A DNA stretch of 40,453 bases from a virus, in the IMG/VR virus record IMGVR_UViG_3300023099_000005, positions 1 to 40,453 of that record, one strand, 5' to 3'. Within the stretch, counting starts at the first letter, position 1. The number at the start of each line of letters is the position of its first letter. Positions 1 through 7,333 of this stretch are shown in pieces. Below the pieces are notes generated by a model. It saw only the letters and a list, made by a program, of their open reading frames with translations, searched no databases and was not told the DNA's origin. Made by a program: the position numbers and the translations under genes.

Positions 1-127
1 CGGTGCGACGGCGGCTTTCAGCGGCTTCACCTTAAAGGGCTTCGGATTTCCCTTGGACGCCGTCAGGGAGAACACCATGTCCCGTTCGATGTGGGACATA
101 TTGCTGATTCGGATTCCACCAACAGCC
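1..127. repeat. Terminal direct repeat, left copy (circularisation overlap)
   Basis: The first 127 bases are identical to the last 127 bases of the window (40327-40453). The minus-strand gene crossing this point stays in frame when the two ends are joined. An odd-length exact repeat of 127 bases is the size of a common assembler k-mer, so I read it as an overlap made by assembling a circular or circularly permuted genome. A true packaged terminal repeat is less likely. Confidence 0.93.
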
Positions 128-405
128 ATCCCGGCCCACTTCACGTCAGGGTCGCGATACAGCGTCATAGACTTACCTACGTAGCCGGAAGAGTCCGCAC
201 CCCATGCGTTGACGAGAACACGGGCCATGGATTTGCACGGCTTGAAAGGCTTCCCGTTGTCGCCTTCGTAGTGAACCGAACAGGGTTGCTCGGTTCCAGG
301 CGAAAGCACGACCTTCGTAACCTTGATCGTGATTGGTCCCGCCAGCAAGGAATCCGCGTTGAGTTGGTCGCTCTTCGGCTGGATAACGGCGCTCATATCG
401 CCCAT
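1..405 (-). CDS. Conserved phage protein between exonuclease and SSB, N-terminal part
   Basis: This is the 5' portion (135 codons) of a gene that continues at 40326-40108; joined, it encodes about 207 residues. The start is ATG at 405, overlapping the exonuclease stop (TGATG) with AGGAGA just upstream. It contains a beta-rich stretch with motifs such as HYEGDNGKPFKPCKSM and GGIRISNMSHI, which I recall from alphaproteobacterial phages and prophages, where it is usually unnamed. Its place between a YqaJ-type exonuclease and an SSB suggests a role in single-strand DNA binding or annealing, but that is inference from context. No RecT, Erf or Rad52 motif was recognised. Confidence 0.85.
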   Translation of the reverse strand, partial: MGDMSAVIQPKSDQLNADSLLAGPITIKVTKVVLSPGTEQPCSVHYEGDNGKPFKPCKSMARVLVNAWGADSSGYVGKSMTLYRDPDVKWAGMAVGGIRISNMSHIERDMVFSLTASKGNPKPFKVKPLKAAVAP

Positions 406-1091
406 CAAATCATCTCCTGTTCAATCTTTCGCTCGGTCAACACCATGTCCACCGTAGCTTTTTCGTAGTCCGACACCGCCAGCGCGACCTTTTCCTCAAA
501 GGCCGTCGAAGCGATGACAATCGCCTCATGCGTCTTCAGGTCAGGATAAACCCGCATGATCGGCATGTGCAGGCCACCGGAATAACTGACGAGGTCCAGC
601 CAGTCCCACTCCGCGACCAGCAAACCTGTCTGGCACTGGATAAAGAAGTCAGTCGGGACAACCTTCTCGCGGTGCCATTCGACAATCGTCTGCACCTGAT
701 ATTTCTGGCGGCGAGACTTGCACTCGATTCCGCCTTTCGTGCCGACAACGCAGCCGTCCGGCGAATAACCGATCGTGAACCCCCACTTGTCGTTGGTGAT
801 GAAACCGACCTCGCGCACCTCTTGACCGGTCTTTTCCTCATATTTCGCACGGGCCAGGATTTCGTCTTCCCAGCCGCGCAGCATGTCATCCCCGATATAG
901 GACGGTTCGACGTACTTAGAGACCCGCTGCGCCGAGAGTTCCCAGACATGGGTGCGGGTCTTCTCGTTGTCAGCAATCTTGAGCGTCGGCGTAATGACGT
1001 GCTTCATCTCTGAAGCGGTCAGGATTCCGAGGCGGAGAGCGTGCCACTCGTCGGAACCTTGGATGATGTCTTCGTGGTAGGTGATGGTCAT
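405..1091 (-). CDS. YqaJ-like / lambda-type phage exonuclease
   Basis: This 228-residue protein matches the YqaJ viral recombinase family, a PD-(D/E)XK fold that degrades one strand of dsDNA ends to make substrate for annealing. The N-terminus has the typical pattern SDEWHALRLGILTASE. Further on come GWEDEILARAKYEEKTG, the acidic GYSPDGCV and the catalytic-type IECKSR, then a QCQTGLL helix. I chose ATG 1091 because GAGGTA lies 6-7 bases upstream and the family motif starts soon after; the reading frame remains open upstream to 1193 but has nothing recognisable there. The start overlaps the stop of the GIY-YIG gene (ATGA), so the two are probably cotranslated. Confidence 0.9.
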   Translation of the reverse strand: MTITYHEDIIQGSDEWHALRLGILTASEMKHVITPTLKIADNEKTRTHVWELSAQRVSKYVEPSYIGDDMLRGWEDEILARAKYEEKTGQEVREVGFITNDKWGFTIGYSPDGCVVGTKGGIECKSRRQKYQVQTIVEWHREKVVPTDFFIQCQTGLLVAEWDWLDLVSYSGGLHMPIMRVYPDLKTHEAIVIASTAFEEKVALAVSDYEKATVDMVLTERKIEQEMI

Positions 1092-1627
1092 ATAGTTACC
1101 TCGTAATATTTTTCCGGCTGCTCCAAAAACCGTTTCAGGTTTCCGCCCATGTGTGCTCGTGAACACCAAAATGACGCACCAAATTTCCCGCAAGAAAAAG
1201 GCGACCGGTGCAGGTAAATTTCTTTTACCGTTTCTTCCTTTCGCTTAAGGCGAATGCGATCTCCTCGCCTAATCCATCCCTTAGCTGTTTTTATTCCGGT
1301 TATCTGAAGGGGAGTTATATAAACTCGATCTCCGGGGACGCCGCTGTTGTAGTGTTTTTGCCCCTCAAATCTTTCGATCCAGAACCGCTCCCTTGCAGAT
1401 AATTCGGAAAGATCGCTGACTTGCTCCCAGTGAATGAATTGGAAGGCTTTTGCCCCCAAGCGATCCCAGTCCGCTTGCAACCTTTTGGAGTGGTGTTTTC
1501 CCCTCATCAAAGATGAGCGATGCCCGCTAAGTCTGATTTCCATTCTGACCGACGAGCCGACATAGCATTTGCGCTCAACCCAATTGGCGATGAGGTAAAT
1601 GCCTTGCGTAAACTTTGGCCGCTTCAT
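1088..1627 (-). CDS. GIY-YIG family endonuclease (likely free-standing homing nuclease)
   Basis: This 179-residue protein has the GIY-YIG nuclease core at its N-terminus: GIYLIANW around residue 9, then KCYVGSS, an arginine-containing helix (RLSGHRSSL), an HWE segment and a helix with ERFWIERF. The C-terminal part looks like a DNA-binding region (SPFSCGKFGASFWCSRAHMGGN resembles NUMOD-type repeats seen in homing endonucleases). It is the first gene of the left-pointing operon and overlaps the exonuclease start by 4 bases. It probably behaves as a mobile intronless gene; whether it nicks near the exonuclease locus cannot be told from sequence. Confidence 0.88.
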   Translation of the reverse strand: MKRPKFTQGIYLIANWVERKCYVGSSVRMEIRLSGHRSSLMRGKHHSKRLQADWDRLGAKAFQFIHWEQVSDLSELSARERFWIERFEGQKHYNSGVPGDRVYITPLQITGIKTAKGWIRRGDRIRLKRKEETVKEIYLHRSPFSCGKFGASFWCSRAHMGGNLKRFLEQPEKYYEVTI

Positions 1628-1649
1628 CGATACCTCCTTGCGTTCTGCG

Positions 1650-1662
1650 TCACAGTAGGTGA
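1650..1662. promoter_or_regulatory. Divergent promoter region with small inverted repeat (candidate operator)
   Basis: The 65-bp gap 1628-1692 separates the left-pointing nuclease operon from the right-pointing HTH and primase genes, so it should hold two promoters. Within it lies an inverted repeat TCAC-5-GTGA at 1650-1662. It is a plausible operator for the HTH protein encoded next door, but no convincing -35/-10 pair was found. An AGGAGA ribosome site precedes ATG 1693. Confidence 0.35.
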
Positions 1663-1692
1663 TACCAGCGGTCCGCGCAACAGGAGATTTCT

Positions 1693-1890
1693 ATGACGTT
1701 CGCCGAGTGGATCGACCGCACAACCCCGTCAACACTACATAATGTGTGCGGGTACCGTGACGGTACCATCCGTATGTGGAAAACGCGCAATATCATACCG
1801 CGTGGCGTTTGGCCGGACCTGATGACTGCTGGTCTCGTCGGCCTCACTGACCTGATCGAAATGGAAAAGGTCTCCGGGGCGGCAAAATGA
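1693..1890 (+). CDS. Small HTH DNA-binding protein, Cro-like/carph-isopro type
   Basis: This 65-residue protein carries a helix-turn-helix pattern in its centre (GYRDGTIRMWKTRNIIP followed by WPDL). The layout, a recognition helix ending in W-K-x-R-N-x-I-P and then WP, is like the small Cro/carph-isopro repressors next to phage early promoters. It starts at ATG 1693 after AGGAGA and its stop overlaps the primase start by 4 bases. It probably controls the divergent promoter upstream. The sequence between the conserved helices is shorter than usual, so the exact family is uncertain. Confidence 0.72.
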   Translation: MTFAEWIDRTTPSTLHNVCGYRDGTIRMWKTRNIIPRGVWPDLMTAGLVGLTDLIEMEKVSGAAK

Positions 1891-3947
1891 CCGGCGGCCT
1901 GATCGAGGAATCCATCCTCACGGAGATCAAACAAAAAATCAGGCTGTCCGAATTTATCGGACGCACGGTTAAGCTTCAGCGGAGCGGGAAAGAGTACGTC
2001 GGCCTTTCTCCTTTCACAAAGGAAAAAACGCCGTCGTTCACCGTCAGCGACGAGAAGGGCTTTTATCACTGCTTCAGTAGCGGAAAGCATGGTGACGCTA
2101 TCGACTTCCTCACCGAAACCGAAAACCTCACATTTACAGAGGCGGTTGACAGGCTGGCATCAGAGGCGGGCGTTTCCCTCGCGCCTAAACCAAAGGTCAA
2201 GCCGACCGTTGTGTGCCACTACGAATATCAGGACCGTGACGGGGAGCCTTACCTTCGCGTCACTCGCTATTCCGACAAGAGTTTCAAACAGTATCATTGG
2301 AACGGCCTAGACAGCTTTGAGCCGGGGAAGCCTTCCGGTTCGGTTGTTCCTTACCGCCTGCCTGAAATCCTGGCCAATGCGGACCAGACTATCCATCTGG
2401 TTGAGGGGGAAAAATCAGCCGACTACCTCCGATCCAAGGGTCTTCTGGCGACGACCGCTCCAGGCGGCGGAACAAACTTTCCCGTCTCAGGGGACTTTGG
2501 CGTCTGGTTCGACGGGCAGAAAGTTCGCGCCTACCCGGACAATGACCCGACAGGCCGTAAATGGGCCGAACGCGTTGCCAGGACGATTCCTCACGCAGAA
2601 ATAATCTGGCTCCCGGATCAACCCGAAAAAGCCGGTGCCGACGACTGGCTAGCGCGTGACGGCAGGACGATTGACGACCTGATCAACGCCGCGTCGCATA
2701 ACTCCGACGAAACCGGAGTTATGGAGCCCGTCTCTACCGCCGTTCACGCCACGCCTTTTCAGTGGGTCGATCCACTTAACATCGCCCCCCGCGCGTGGCT
2801 GTACGGTGACCACCTAATCCGCCGTTTCGTGTCAGTCACCGTTTCGCCTGGCGGCATCGGTAAGTCATCTCTGGTGATGATGGAGGCGCTGTGCATGGCG
2901 TCTGGTCAATCCCTCCTCAAGGATGACAAAGTCCGCGTCCCTGAGCCTCTCCGTGTTTGGTACTGGAACGGGGAGGACCCACAGGATGAAACCCAACGTC
3001 GCGTCATCGCAGCCGCCATGCACCACGGACTGACGCCGGATCACGTCGGCGGACGGCTCTTCACCGACACCGGACGCGAACAAACCATCACCCTAGGTCA
3101 GATCGTGCGTGGCGAAATCACCTTGGATGAAACCCTCTTCGATGATTTGGAAGCGGAAATCATCGCCCGCAGGATCGACGTTTTCATTCTCGACCCATTC
3201 GTGTCTGCACACCGTATGGGCGAAAACGATAACAACGCCATTGACGCGGTCATCAAGCGTCTCGGGAAGCTGGCTGAGCGAGCCAACTGCGCCGTGGAGA
3301 TCGTCCACCACGTCAGAAAGCCGTCTGGAGGAAACAAGGACCAGACAGACGTTAACGACGCCCGTGGCGCATCTGCTCTTATCGGGGGCGTTAGATCGGC
3401 CCGCGTGCTTAATGTAATGCCAGAGGACATCGCCAAGGAAATCGACGGCATGGCCCTTGAGGACCGCTTCTCATACTTCTCAGTCACCAGCGGCAAGGCA
3501 AACATGACCCGCCGGTCAGGCGAAGGGAAATGGCGTCAGCTTGTGGACGTGGACCTCAAGAACGGCCCGCCAGGAGAGTCCGACCGTGTCGGGGTCGTCG
3601 CTCACTACAAGCTTCCCGAGAAAGCCGCTGTCCTCGACGCACTGCCCCACAACGCGGTGATGATCGCTCAGCGGGCTGCATACGATAATCCTGCCCTCAC
3701 CAGATACGACACGCAGTCTCCGGATTGGTTCGGGCATCTGGTTGGGCGTCTGATGGGCATAGATTCTGTGGATGAAAAGGGAAAAAATACGCTCAAGATT
3801 GCTATCAATACGTGGGTCAAGAGTGGCGCACTCGTTATCGAGATCAGGCCCGATCACCAAAGAAAACAGCGCCAACATGTCGCCTGCCCTCTCTCTGAAA
3901 CCCCGCTGTCATCTACTCCTGACGACGATGACAACACGCCGTTCTGA
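1887..3947 (+). CDS. Primase-helicase fusion (DnaG-type N-terminus, Toprim, RepA/AAA_25 ATPase)
   Basis: This 686-residue replication protein starts with a DnaG-like zinc-binding module (residues about 11-95; EKTPSFTV, KGFYHCF, HGDAIDFL). Three of the four zinc ligands are replaced: CPFH becomes SPFT at 41-44 and the last Cys becomes Ser65; only Cys62 remains. A Toprim-like part follows, with VEGEKSAD near 172-179 and PDND near 217-220. The C-terminal half is a RecA-like helicase: Walker A PGGIGKSS at about 321-328 and Walker B DVFILDPF at 431-438, with a later HHVRKP segment. It would prime and unwind phage DNA while the host supplies polymerase, since none is encoded here. Confidence 0.93.
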   Translation: MTGGLIEESILTEIKQKIRLSEFIGRTVKLQRSGKEYVGLSPFTKEKTPSFTVSDEKGFYHCFSSGKHGDAIDFLTETENLTFTEAVDRLASEAGVSLAPKPKVKPTVVCHYEYQDRDGEPYLRVTRYSDKSFKQYHWNGLDSFEPGKPSGSVVPYRLPEILANADQTIHLVEGEKSADYLRSKGLLATTAPGGGTNFPVSGDFGVWFDGQKVRAYPDNDPTGRKWAERVARTIPHAEIIWLPDQPEKAGADDWLARDGRTIDDLINAASHNSDETGVMEPVSTAVHATPFQWVDPLNIAPRAWLYGDHLIRRFVSVTVSPGGIGKSSLVMMEALCMASGQSLLKDDKVRVPEPLRVWYWNGEDPQDETQRRVIAAAMHHGLTPDHVGGRLFTDTGREQTITLGQIVRGEITLDETLFDDLEAEIIARRIDVFILDPFVSAHRMGENDNNAIDAVIKRLGKLAERANCAVEIVHHVRKPSGGNKDQTDVNDARGASALIGGVRSARVLNVMPEDIAKEIDGMALEDRFSYFSVTSGKANMTRRSGEGKWRQLVDVDLKNGPPGESDRVGVVAHYKLPEKAAVLDALPHNAVMIAQRAAYDNPALTRYDTQSPDWFGHLVGRLMGIDSVDEKGKNTLKIAINTWVKSGALVIEIRPDHQRKQRQHVACPLSETPLSSTPDDDDNTPF

Positions 3948-3949
3948 TG

Positions 3950-4133
3950 TGCGCCACCCTGTGTTTTAAGGTGGCGCAAAGGTGGCGCAAAACCACCTCA
4001 GTCAGGACCGGCGGTGGGGGCTTGACTTTTGGTTGCGCCACCTGTACCCCGCTAGGCGGAGCCGTCGTCGGGGTAAATCAGGGTGGCGCAAGCCTAAAGT
4101 CTGGCGCTCCACCTAAGCCGACGAAGTGGCGCA
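3950..4133. repeat. Cluster of GTGGCGCA repeats, candidate replication origin or regulatory array
   Basis: Six copies of the core GTGGCGCA lie in 184 bases directly after the primase-helicase gene: 3950-3958 and 4034-4042 in reverse orientation, and 3970-3978, 3981-3989, 4082-4090 and 4125-4133 forward. Another copy is at 5113-5121. The first two oppose each other and can fold into a 9-bp stem. Two direct copies are 11 bases apart, about one helical turn, as in iterons. The surrounding 3948-4189 holds no convincing gene. Position beside a primase-helicase favours an origin, but a regulatory site or transcription stop after the early gene is possible. Confidence 0.55.
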
Positions 4134-4189
4134 GACTTCTACATTATCGGACTTGCCAACCCCTCCCCTTCCGTGGATAATCCTGCGCT

Positions 4190-4360
4190 ATGAGCATCCT
4201 GATCCTCGCCTTCATCGTCCTGATCGTGGCCGCCCTCGTGTGCTGGCTGATCCAGTCCGCCCCGATGATCTCGCCCAACTTCAAGTGGGTGCTTCAGGCC
4301 ATCGCGATCCTGATCGCCGTGCTGGTGATCCTCAATCGTGCGGGGCTTGCTTCGCTGTGA
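4190..4360 (+). CDS. Small two-helix membrane protein, Thivi_2564-like
   Basis: This 56-residue protein is almost wholly hydrophobic, with one transmembrane helix at about residues 3-21 (start MSILILAFIVLIV) and another at about 33-48, split by a short loop (SAPMISPNFK). The loop and helix pattern resembles the Thivi_2564 family of small membrane proteins, whose function is not known to me. It overlaps the terminase small subunit start by 4 bases (GTGA), so it is cotranslated with packaging genes. A holin-like role is conceivable, but it lies far from the lysis cassette. Confidence 0.75.
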   Translation: MSILILAFIVLIVAALVCWLIQSAPMISPNFKWVLQAIAILIAVLVILNRAGLASL

Positions 4361-4809
4361 CGGAAGCCGAACTGGCGACCGACGTTCCAGAAGCCGACAA
4401 GGTCATGGAAATCCTCGCCCTGATCGAGTCGGGCGAAAGCGAACGCGGATCGTGTGAGAAGGTCGGAATGAACCGGATGACATTCCGGTCACGCGCTCTG
4501 AAGCTCGGCGCGGCTAACCAATACGCGGAAGCCACCAGCGCTCTTGCCCGGTTCCAGGTCGAACAGCTTGAGCAGGTGATTGAAAAGGCAGAGCGCGGTG
4601 AGCTTGATCACCAGACCGCGCGCTTAGTCATGGACGCGCGCAAGTGGATGGCGTCGAAACTGTTCCCGAAACAGTGGGGCGACAAGATCGCCCACGTCGG
4701 TGGCGGCCCTGACGACTCGCCTATCAAGACCGAAACCATCCTGGGCGTCGATCCCTCGCAGTTCAGCGCCGAGTTCCTTCAGGAGCTTGCGGCGAAGAAG
4801 GTCGAGTAG
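4357..4809 (+). CDS. Terminase small subunit (DNA-recognition, packaging)
   Basis: This 150-residue protein has an N-terminal helix-turn-helix (ALIESGESERGSCEKVGM, then NRMTFRSRAL), a long helical oligomerisation segment (residues about 65-105, ARFQVEQLEQVIEKAERG) and the motif ARKWMASKLFPKQWGDK typical of phage small terminases. It would recognise the packaging site and hand DNA to the large subunit. GTG 4357 is preferred because it overlaps the previous stop and keeps an acidic N-terminus of normal length; ATG 4405 is the alternative. Unusually, another small gene, a terminator and an endonuclease gene separate it from the large subunit. Confidence 0.86.
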   Translation: MTEAELATDVPEADKVMEILALIESGESERGSCEKVGMNRMTFRSRALKLGAANQYAEATSALARFQVEQLEQVIEKAERGELDHQTARLVMDARKWMASKLFPKQWGDKIAHVGGGPDDSPIKTETILGVDPSQFSAEFLQELAAKKVE

Positions 4810-4863
4810 GGAACCCGATCCAGCCCAACCCGTTCACGACCTAACGCCATCGGAGCCAACGCC

Positions 4864-5097
4864 ATGACTGATCCCAAAGAACCCACCGTCGAGGAAGCTC
4901 GCGAGATCGTGGAGAAGTCCGATCAAGCCCTGAACCCCAAGGGTCTGCGCGAGGAAACCAACCAGGCTTCGGGGATCGTTATGAAGGCGAACAAGGTCGA
5001 TCCGTCCGTGCTGACCTACGACCCTTCTGACGTCGAGTACGACGAAGAAGCGCGCAAGGCGGCTGAGAAGGCCCGGAAAGAAGAAGCGAAGAAGTAG
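4864..5097 (+). CDS. Small charged hypothetical protein
   Basis: This 77-residue protein is rich in Glu and Lys and ends in a probable charged helix (EEARKAAEKARKEEAKK). No domain was recognised. It lies 54 bases after the terminase small subunit, starts at ATG after CGGAGCC, and is the last gene before the terminator at 5176. Position suggests a packaging or head-related accessory protein, but nothing in the sequence proves it. Confidence 0.65.
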   Translation: MTDPKEPTVEEAREIVEKSDQALNPKGLREETNQASGIVMKANKVDPSVLTYDPSDVEYDEEARKAAEKARKEEAKK

Positions 5098-5175
5098 TTC
5101 GCTAACGGGATGGGTGGCGCAGGATGGTGCGCCTGGACAGGTCAGCGCCTAACTGTTGACCCCTAAGCTACATGA

Positions 5176-5205
5176 GGCCCGTCACTTGAGTGTGGCGGGT
5201 CTTTT
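5176..5205 (+). terminator. Intrinsic terminator after the terminase small subunit genes
   Basis: A 10-bp stem (5176-5185 with 5192-5201; two or three G-T pairs) with a 6-base loop is followed by TTTT at 5202-5205. It would end rightward transcription of 4190-5097. The large terminase and structural genes downstream would then need antitermination or their own promoter, perhaps in the AT-richer 5205-5242. Confidence 0.75.
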
Positions 5206-5242
5206 GCTTGTCATGCGGAGGTCCGTGTGTTAAATCATACAT

Positions 5243-5917
5243 ATGGAAGAACGAAAAGGCGCAGATGGCCGCAAGCTTAGGGCCTTGCTTGATAGGTCTG
5301 GTCAGAGATTCGGAAGGCTTACTGTAGTTCGTCTGGTGGAGAGGGATTTCTCCCCAGCCCACAGACATATGTGGCTTACGAGGTGCGATTGCGGGAATGA
5401 AAAAGTCGCGAGCGCTCCCGTGCTAATGCAGGGGCACACAAGAAGTTGTGGTTGTTTGGCGCGAGATACGCTCGTCGCCAGAAACACAAAGCACGGCATG
5501 TGTAAAGCGCAGCGTAGAACGTACCGCTCATGGAAAGACATGAGGATGCGCTGCAACAATCCCAACGACAGCGATTATAAGGATTACGGCGGTCGGGGTA
5601 TTCAGGTGTGTGATCGCTGGAACGACTTCGCTGCGTTCTTCGAGGATATGGGTGAACGTCTTCCCGGCCTGACAATCGACCGCATCGACACGAACGGGAA
5701 CTACGAGCCGGGTAACTGTCGTTGGACGGACGGCGTCACCCAGGCTAACAACAAGCGCTCAAACCGCATGATTGAATATCGCGGCATGGAGATGACGCTG
5801 GAGCAACTATCCCGCCTCACCGGCGTCGGTAGGGGAACGATTGTGTACCGGCTAAAAATCGGTCAGCCAATTGAGGTCGCGACGAACCCGACGATTGATT
5901 TGCGCCAATGCAAATAA
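5243..5917 (+). CDS. HNH-type homing endonuclease
   Basis: This 224-residue protein has an N-terminal zinc-ribbon-like part (CDCGNEK ... RSCGC at about residues 48-72). The core follows in the pattern typical of phage HNH/AP2 nucleases: YRSWKDMRMRCNNPN, YGGRGIQVCDRW, FFEDMGERLPGLTIDRIDTN, GNYEPGNCRW. The C-terminus (LSRLTGVGRGTIVYRL) is an HTH-like DNA-binding segment. There is no good ribosome site near ATG 5243; a GGAGG lies 21 bases upstream. It sits between small and large terminase genes and overlaps the latter by 10 bases, a classic site for intronless homing nucleases. Confidence 0.88.
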   Translation: MEERKGADGRKLRALLDRSGQRFGRLTVVRLVERDFSPAHRHMWLTRCDCGNEKVASAPVLMQGHTRSCGCLARDTLVARNTKHGMCKAQRRTYRSWKDMRMRCNNPNDSDYKDYGGRGIQVCDRWNDFAAFFEDMGERLPGLTIDRIDTNGNYEPGNCRWTDGVTQANNKRSNRMIEYRGMEMTLEQLSRLTGVGRGTIVYRLKIGQPIEVATNPTIDLRQCK

Positions 5918-7278
5918 CCCTGTCCGAGATCGTTTCTGCAAAGATCGAGCTTTTTAAGCGCGGCCTGTCGCCCCTCGGTCCTACTGAAATTCCACCAAAG
6001 CTTATTCCTGTGTTCGAGGGGCAGGCGGACATCAGATTTGGCGTAGGCGGGAGGGGCGGCGGTAAGAGCTGGGCTTTCACGAAACAGCTTGCGACACGCG
6101 GGGCGATCTACGACAGTCTCGGTATGTCTGGCGTGATGCTGTGCATACGAGAGTTTATGAACAGCCTGGATGATTCCAGTCTTCAGGACTTGAAGAACGC
6201 AATCCTTGGCGATCCTTGGCTTTCGTCCGTCTATGACGTGGGTGAGCGGTACATCAAGACGCGTTCTGGCAGAATCAAATTCATCTTCGCCGGTACGTCT
6301 GTCAATCTGAGCAGCATCAAATCGAAATCCAAAATCCTGATCTGTTTCGCTGAAGAAGCGGAATATATCCAAGGCGACGCCTGGGAAAAATTGATCCCGA
6401 CCATTCGTGAGGAGGGCTCGGAGCTTTGGCTGATTTATAACGCCGAAACGGATCGTGCATGGGTCCACAAGAATGTTAGGCTGATTTGGGAGTCTGGCGC
6501 TGACCCCCTAATCAAAGGTGCGTTCATCAACTGGGACTCTAACCCGTGGTTCACAACGAAGATGAACCGTGACAGGCTCCGCGCTCTCGAAAACGACCCT
6601 GACAACTACGACCACATCTGGGAAGGCGCGTTCAAGACCGTGTTCAAAGGATCGTACTACACCCGCGACCTGACCAAGGCTCGCGTTGATGGACGGATCA
6701 CGGAGGTCCCGCACGATCCGCTGATGACGTACCGGGCTTACTGGGACATCGGCGGCACAGGAGCCAAGGCCGATGCGTGCACGATCTGGATCGCCCAGTT
6801 CGTGGGCCAGAAGATCAACGCGCTGGACTATTACGAGGCTGTGGGTCAACCGCTCGCCACACACGTCAACTGGCTGCGCACGAACGGCTATGAGAACGCA
6901 CTGTGCATTCTGCCGCACGATGGCGTTAAGCACGATGCGGTCTATACCGTCACCTACGAATCAGCCCTGACAGATGCGGGGTTCAAGGTCGAGGTCGTGC
7001 CGAACCAGGGGACGGGCGCGGCGAACATGCGTATTGAGGCGACGCGACGTATCTTCAACAAGGTCTGGTTCAACGACAAGCCGACAGAGCAGGGCCGCAA
7101 GACACTGGCCGCGTATCGTGAAAACTGGAACGAGGATCGCGGCGTTGGTCTGGGGCCTCTGCACGATTGGGCCTCAAACGGGGCAGACAGTTTCGGCCTG
7201 ATGGCTGTGCACTACGAGGAGCCGACGTTGACCACGCAGCGTAAGTCTGCCGGTCGCGCACGGTCATGGATGGGCTAA
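5908..7278 (+). CDS. Terminase large subunit (packaging ATPase and nuclease)
   Basis: This 456-residue protein powers DNA packaging and cuts the concatemer. The ATPase half shows Walker A GGRGGGKS at residues 47-54 and Walker B ILICFAEE at about 143-150. The RNase H-like nuclease half has YWDIGGTG (Asp280), LPHDGVKHD (about 336-343) and WASNGADSFG (Asp427). Length and motifs fit P22/Sf6-type, PBSX-like terminases. ATG 5908 overlaps the HNH gene and has no clear Shine-Dalgarno, so expression may depend on coupling with the endonuclease gene. Confidence 0.94.
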   Translation: MQITLSEIVSAKIELFKRGLSPLGPTEIPPKLIPVFEGQADIRFGVGGRGGGKSWAFTKQLATRGAIYDSLGMSGVMLCIREFMNSLDDSSLQDLKNAILGDPWLSSVYDVGERYIKTRSGRIKFIFAGTSVNLSSIKSKSKILICFAEEAEYIQGDAWEKLIPTIREEGSELWLIYNAETDRAWVHKNVRLIWESGADPLIKGAFINWDSNPWFTTKMNRDRLRALENDPDNYDHIWEGAFKTVFKGSYYTRDLTKARVDGRITEVPHDPLMTYRAYWDIGGTGAKADACTIWIAQFVGQKINALDYYEAVGQPLATHVNWLRTNGYENALCILPHDGVKHDAVYTVTYESALTDAGFKVEVVPNQGTGAANMRIEATRRIFNKVWFNDKPTEQGRKTLAAYRENWNEDRGVGLGPLHDWASNGADSFGLMAVHYEEPTLTTQRKSAGRARSWMG

Positions 7279-7333
7279 CGCACTAGCGCGCAATAATCGT
7301 GCGTGATATAGGCTGACAAACGGAGATTTTCGC

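Noticed and set aside
1092-1193. Upstream extension of the exonuclease gene
   Set aside because: The frame is open but lies inside the GIY-YIG gene; the GAGGTA site and 4-base overlap support ATG 1091, and the extension has no exonuclease family sequence.
3947-4180. 77-codon forward reading frame after the primase-helicase gene
   Set aside because: It runs through the GTGGCGCA repeats, has repeat-derived, Cys/Gly-rich sequence, no ribosome site and no recognisable domain.
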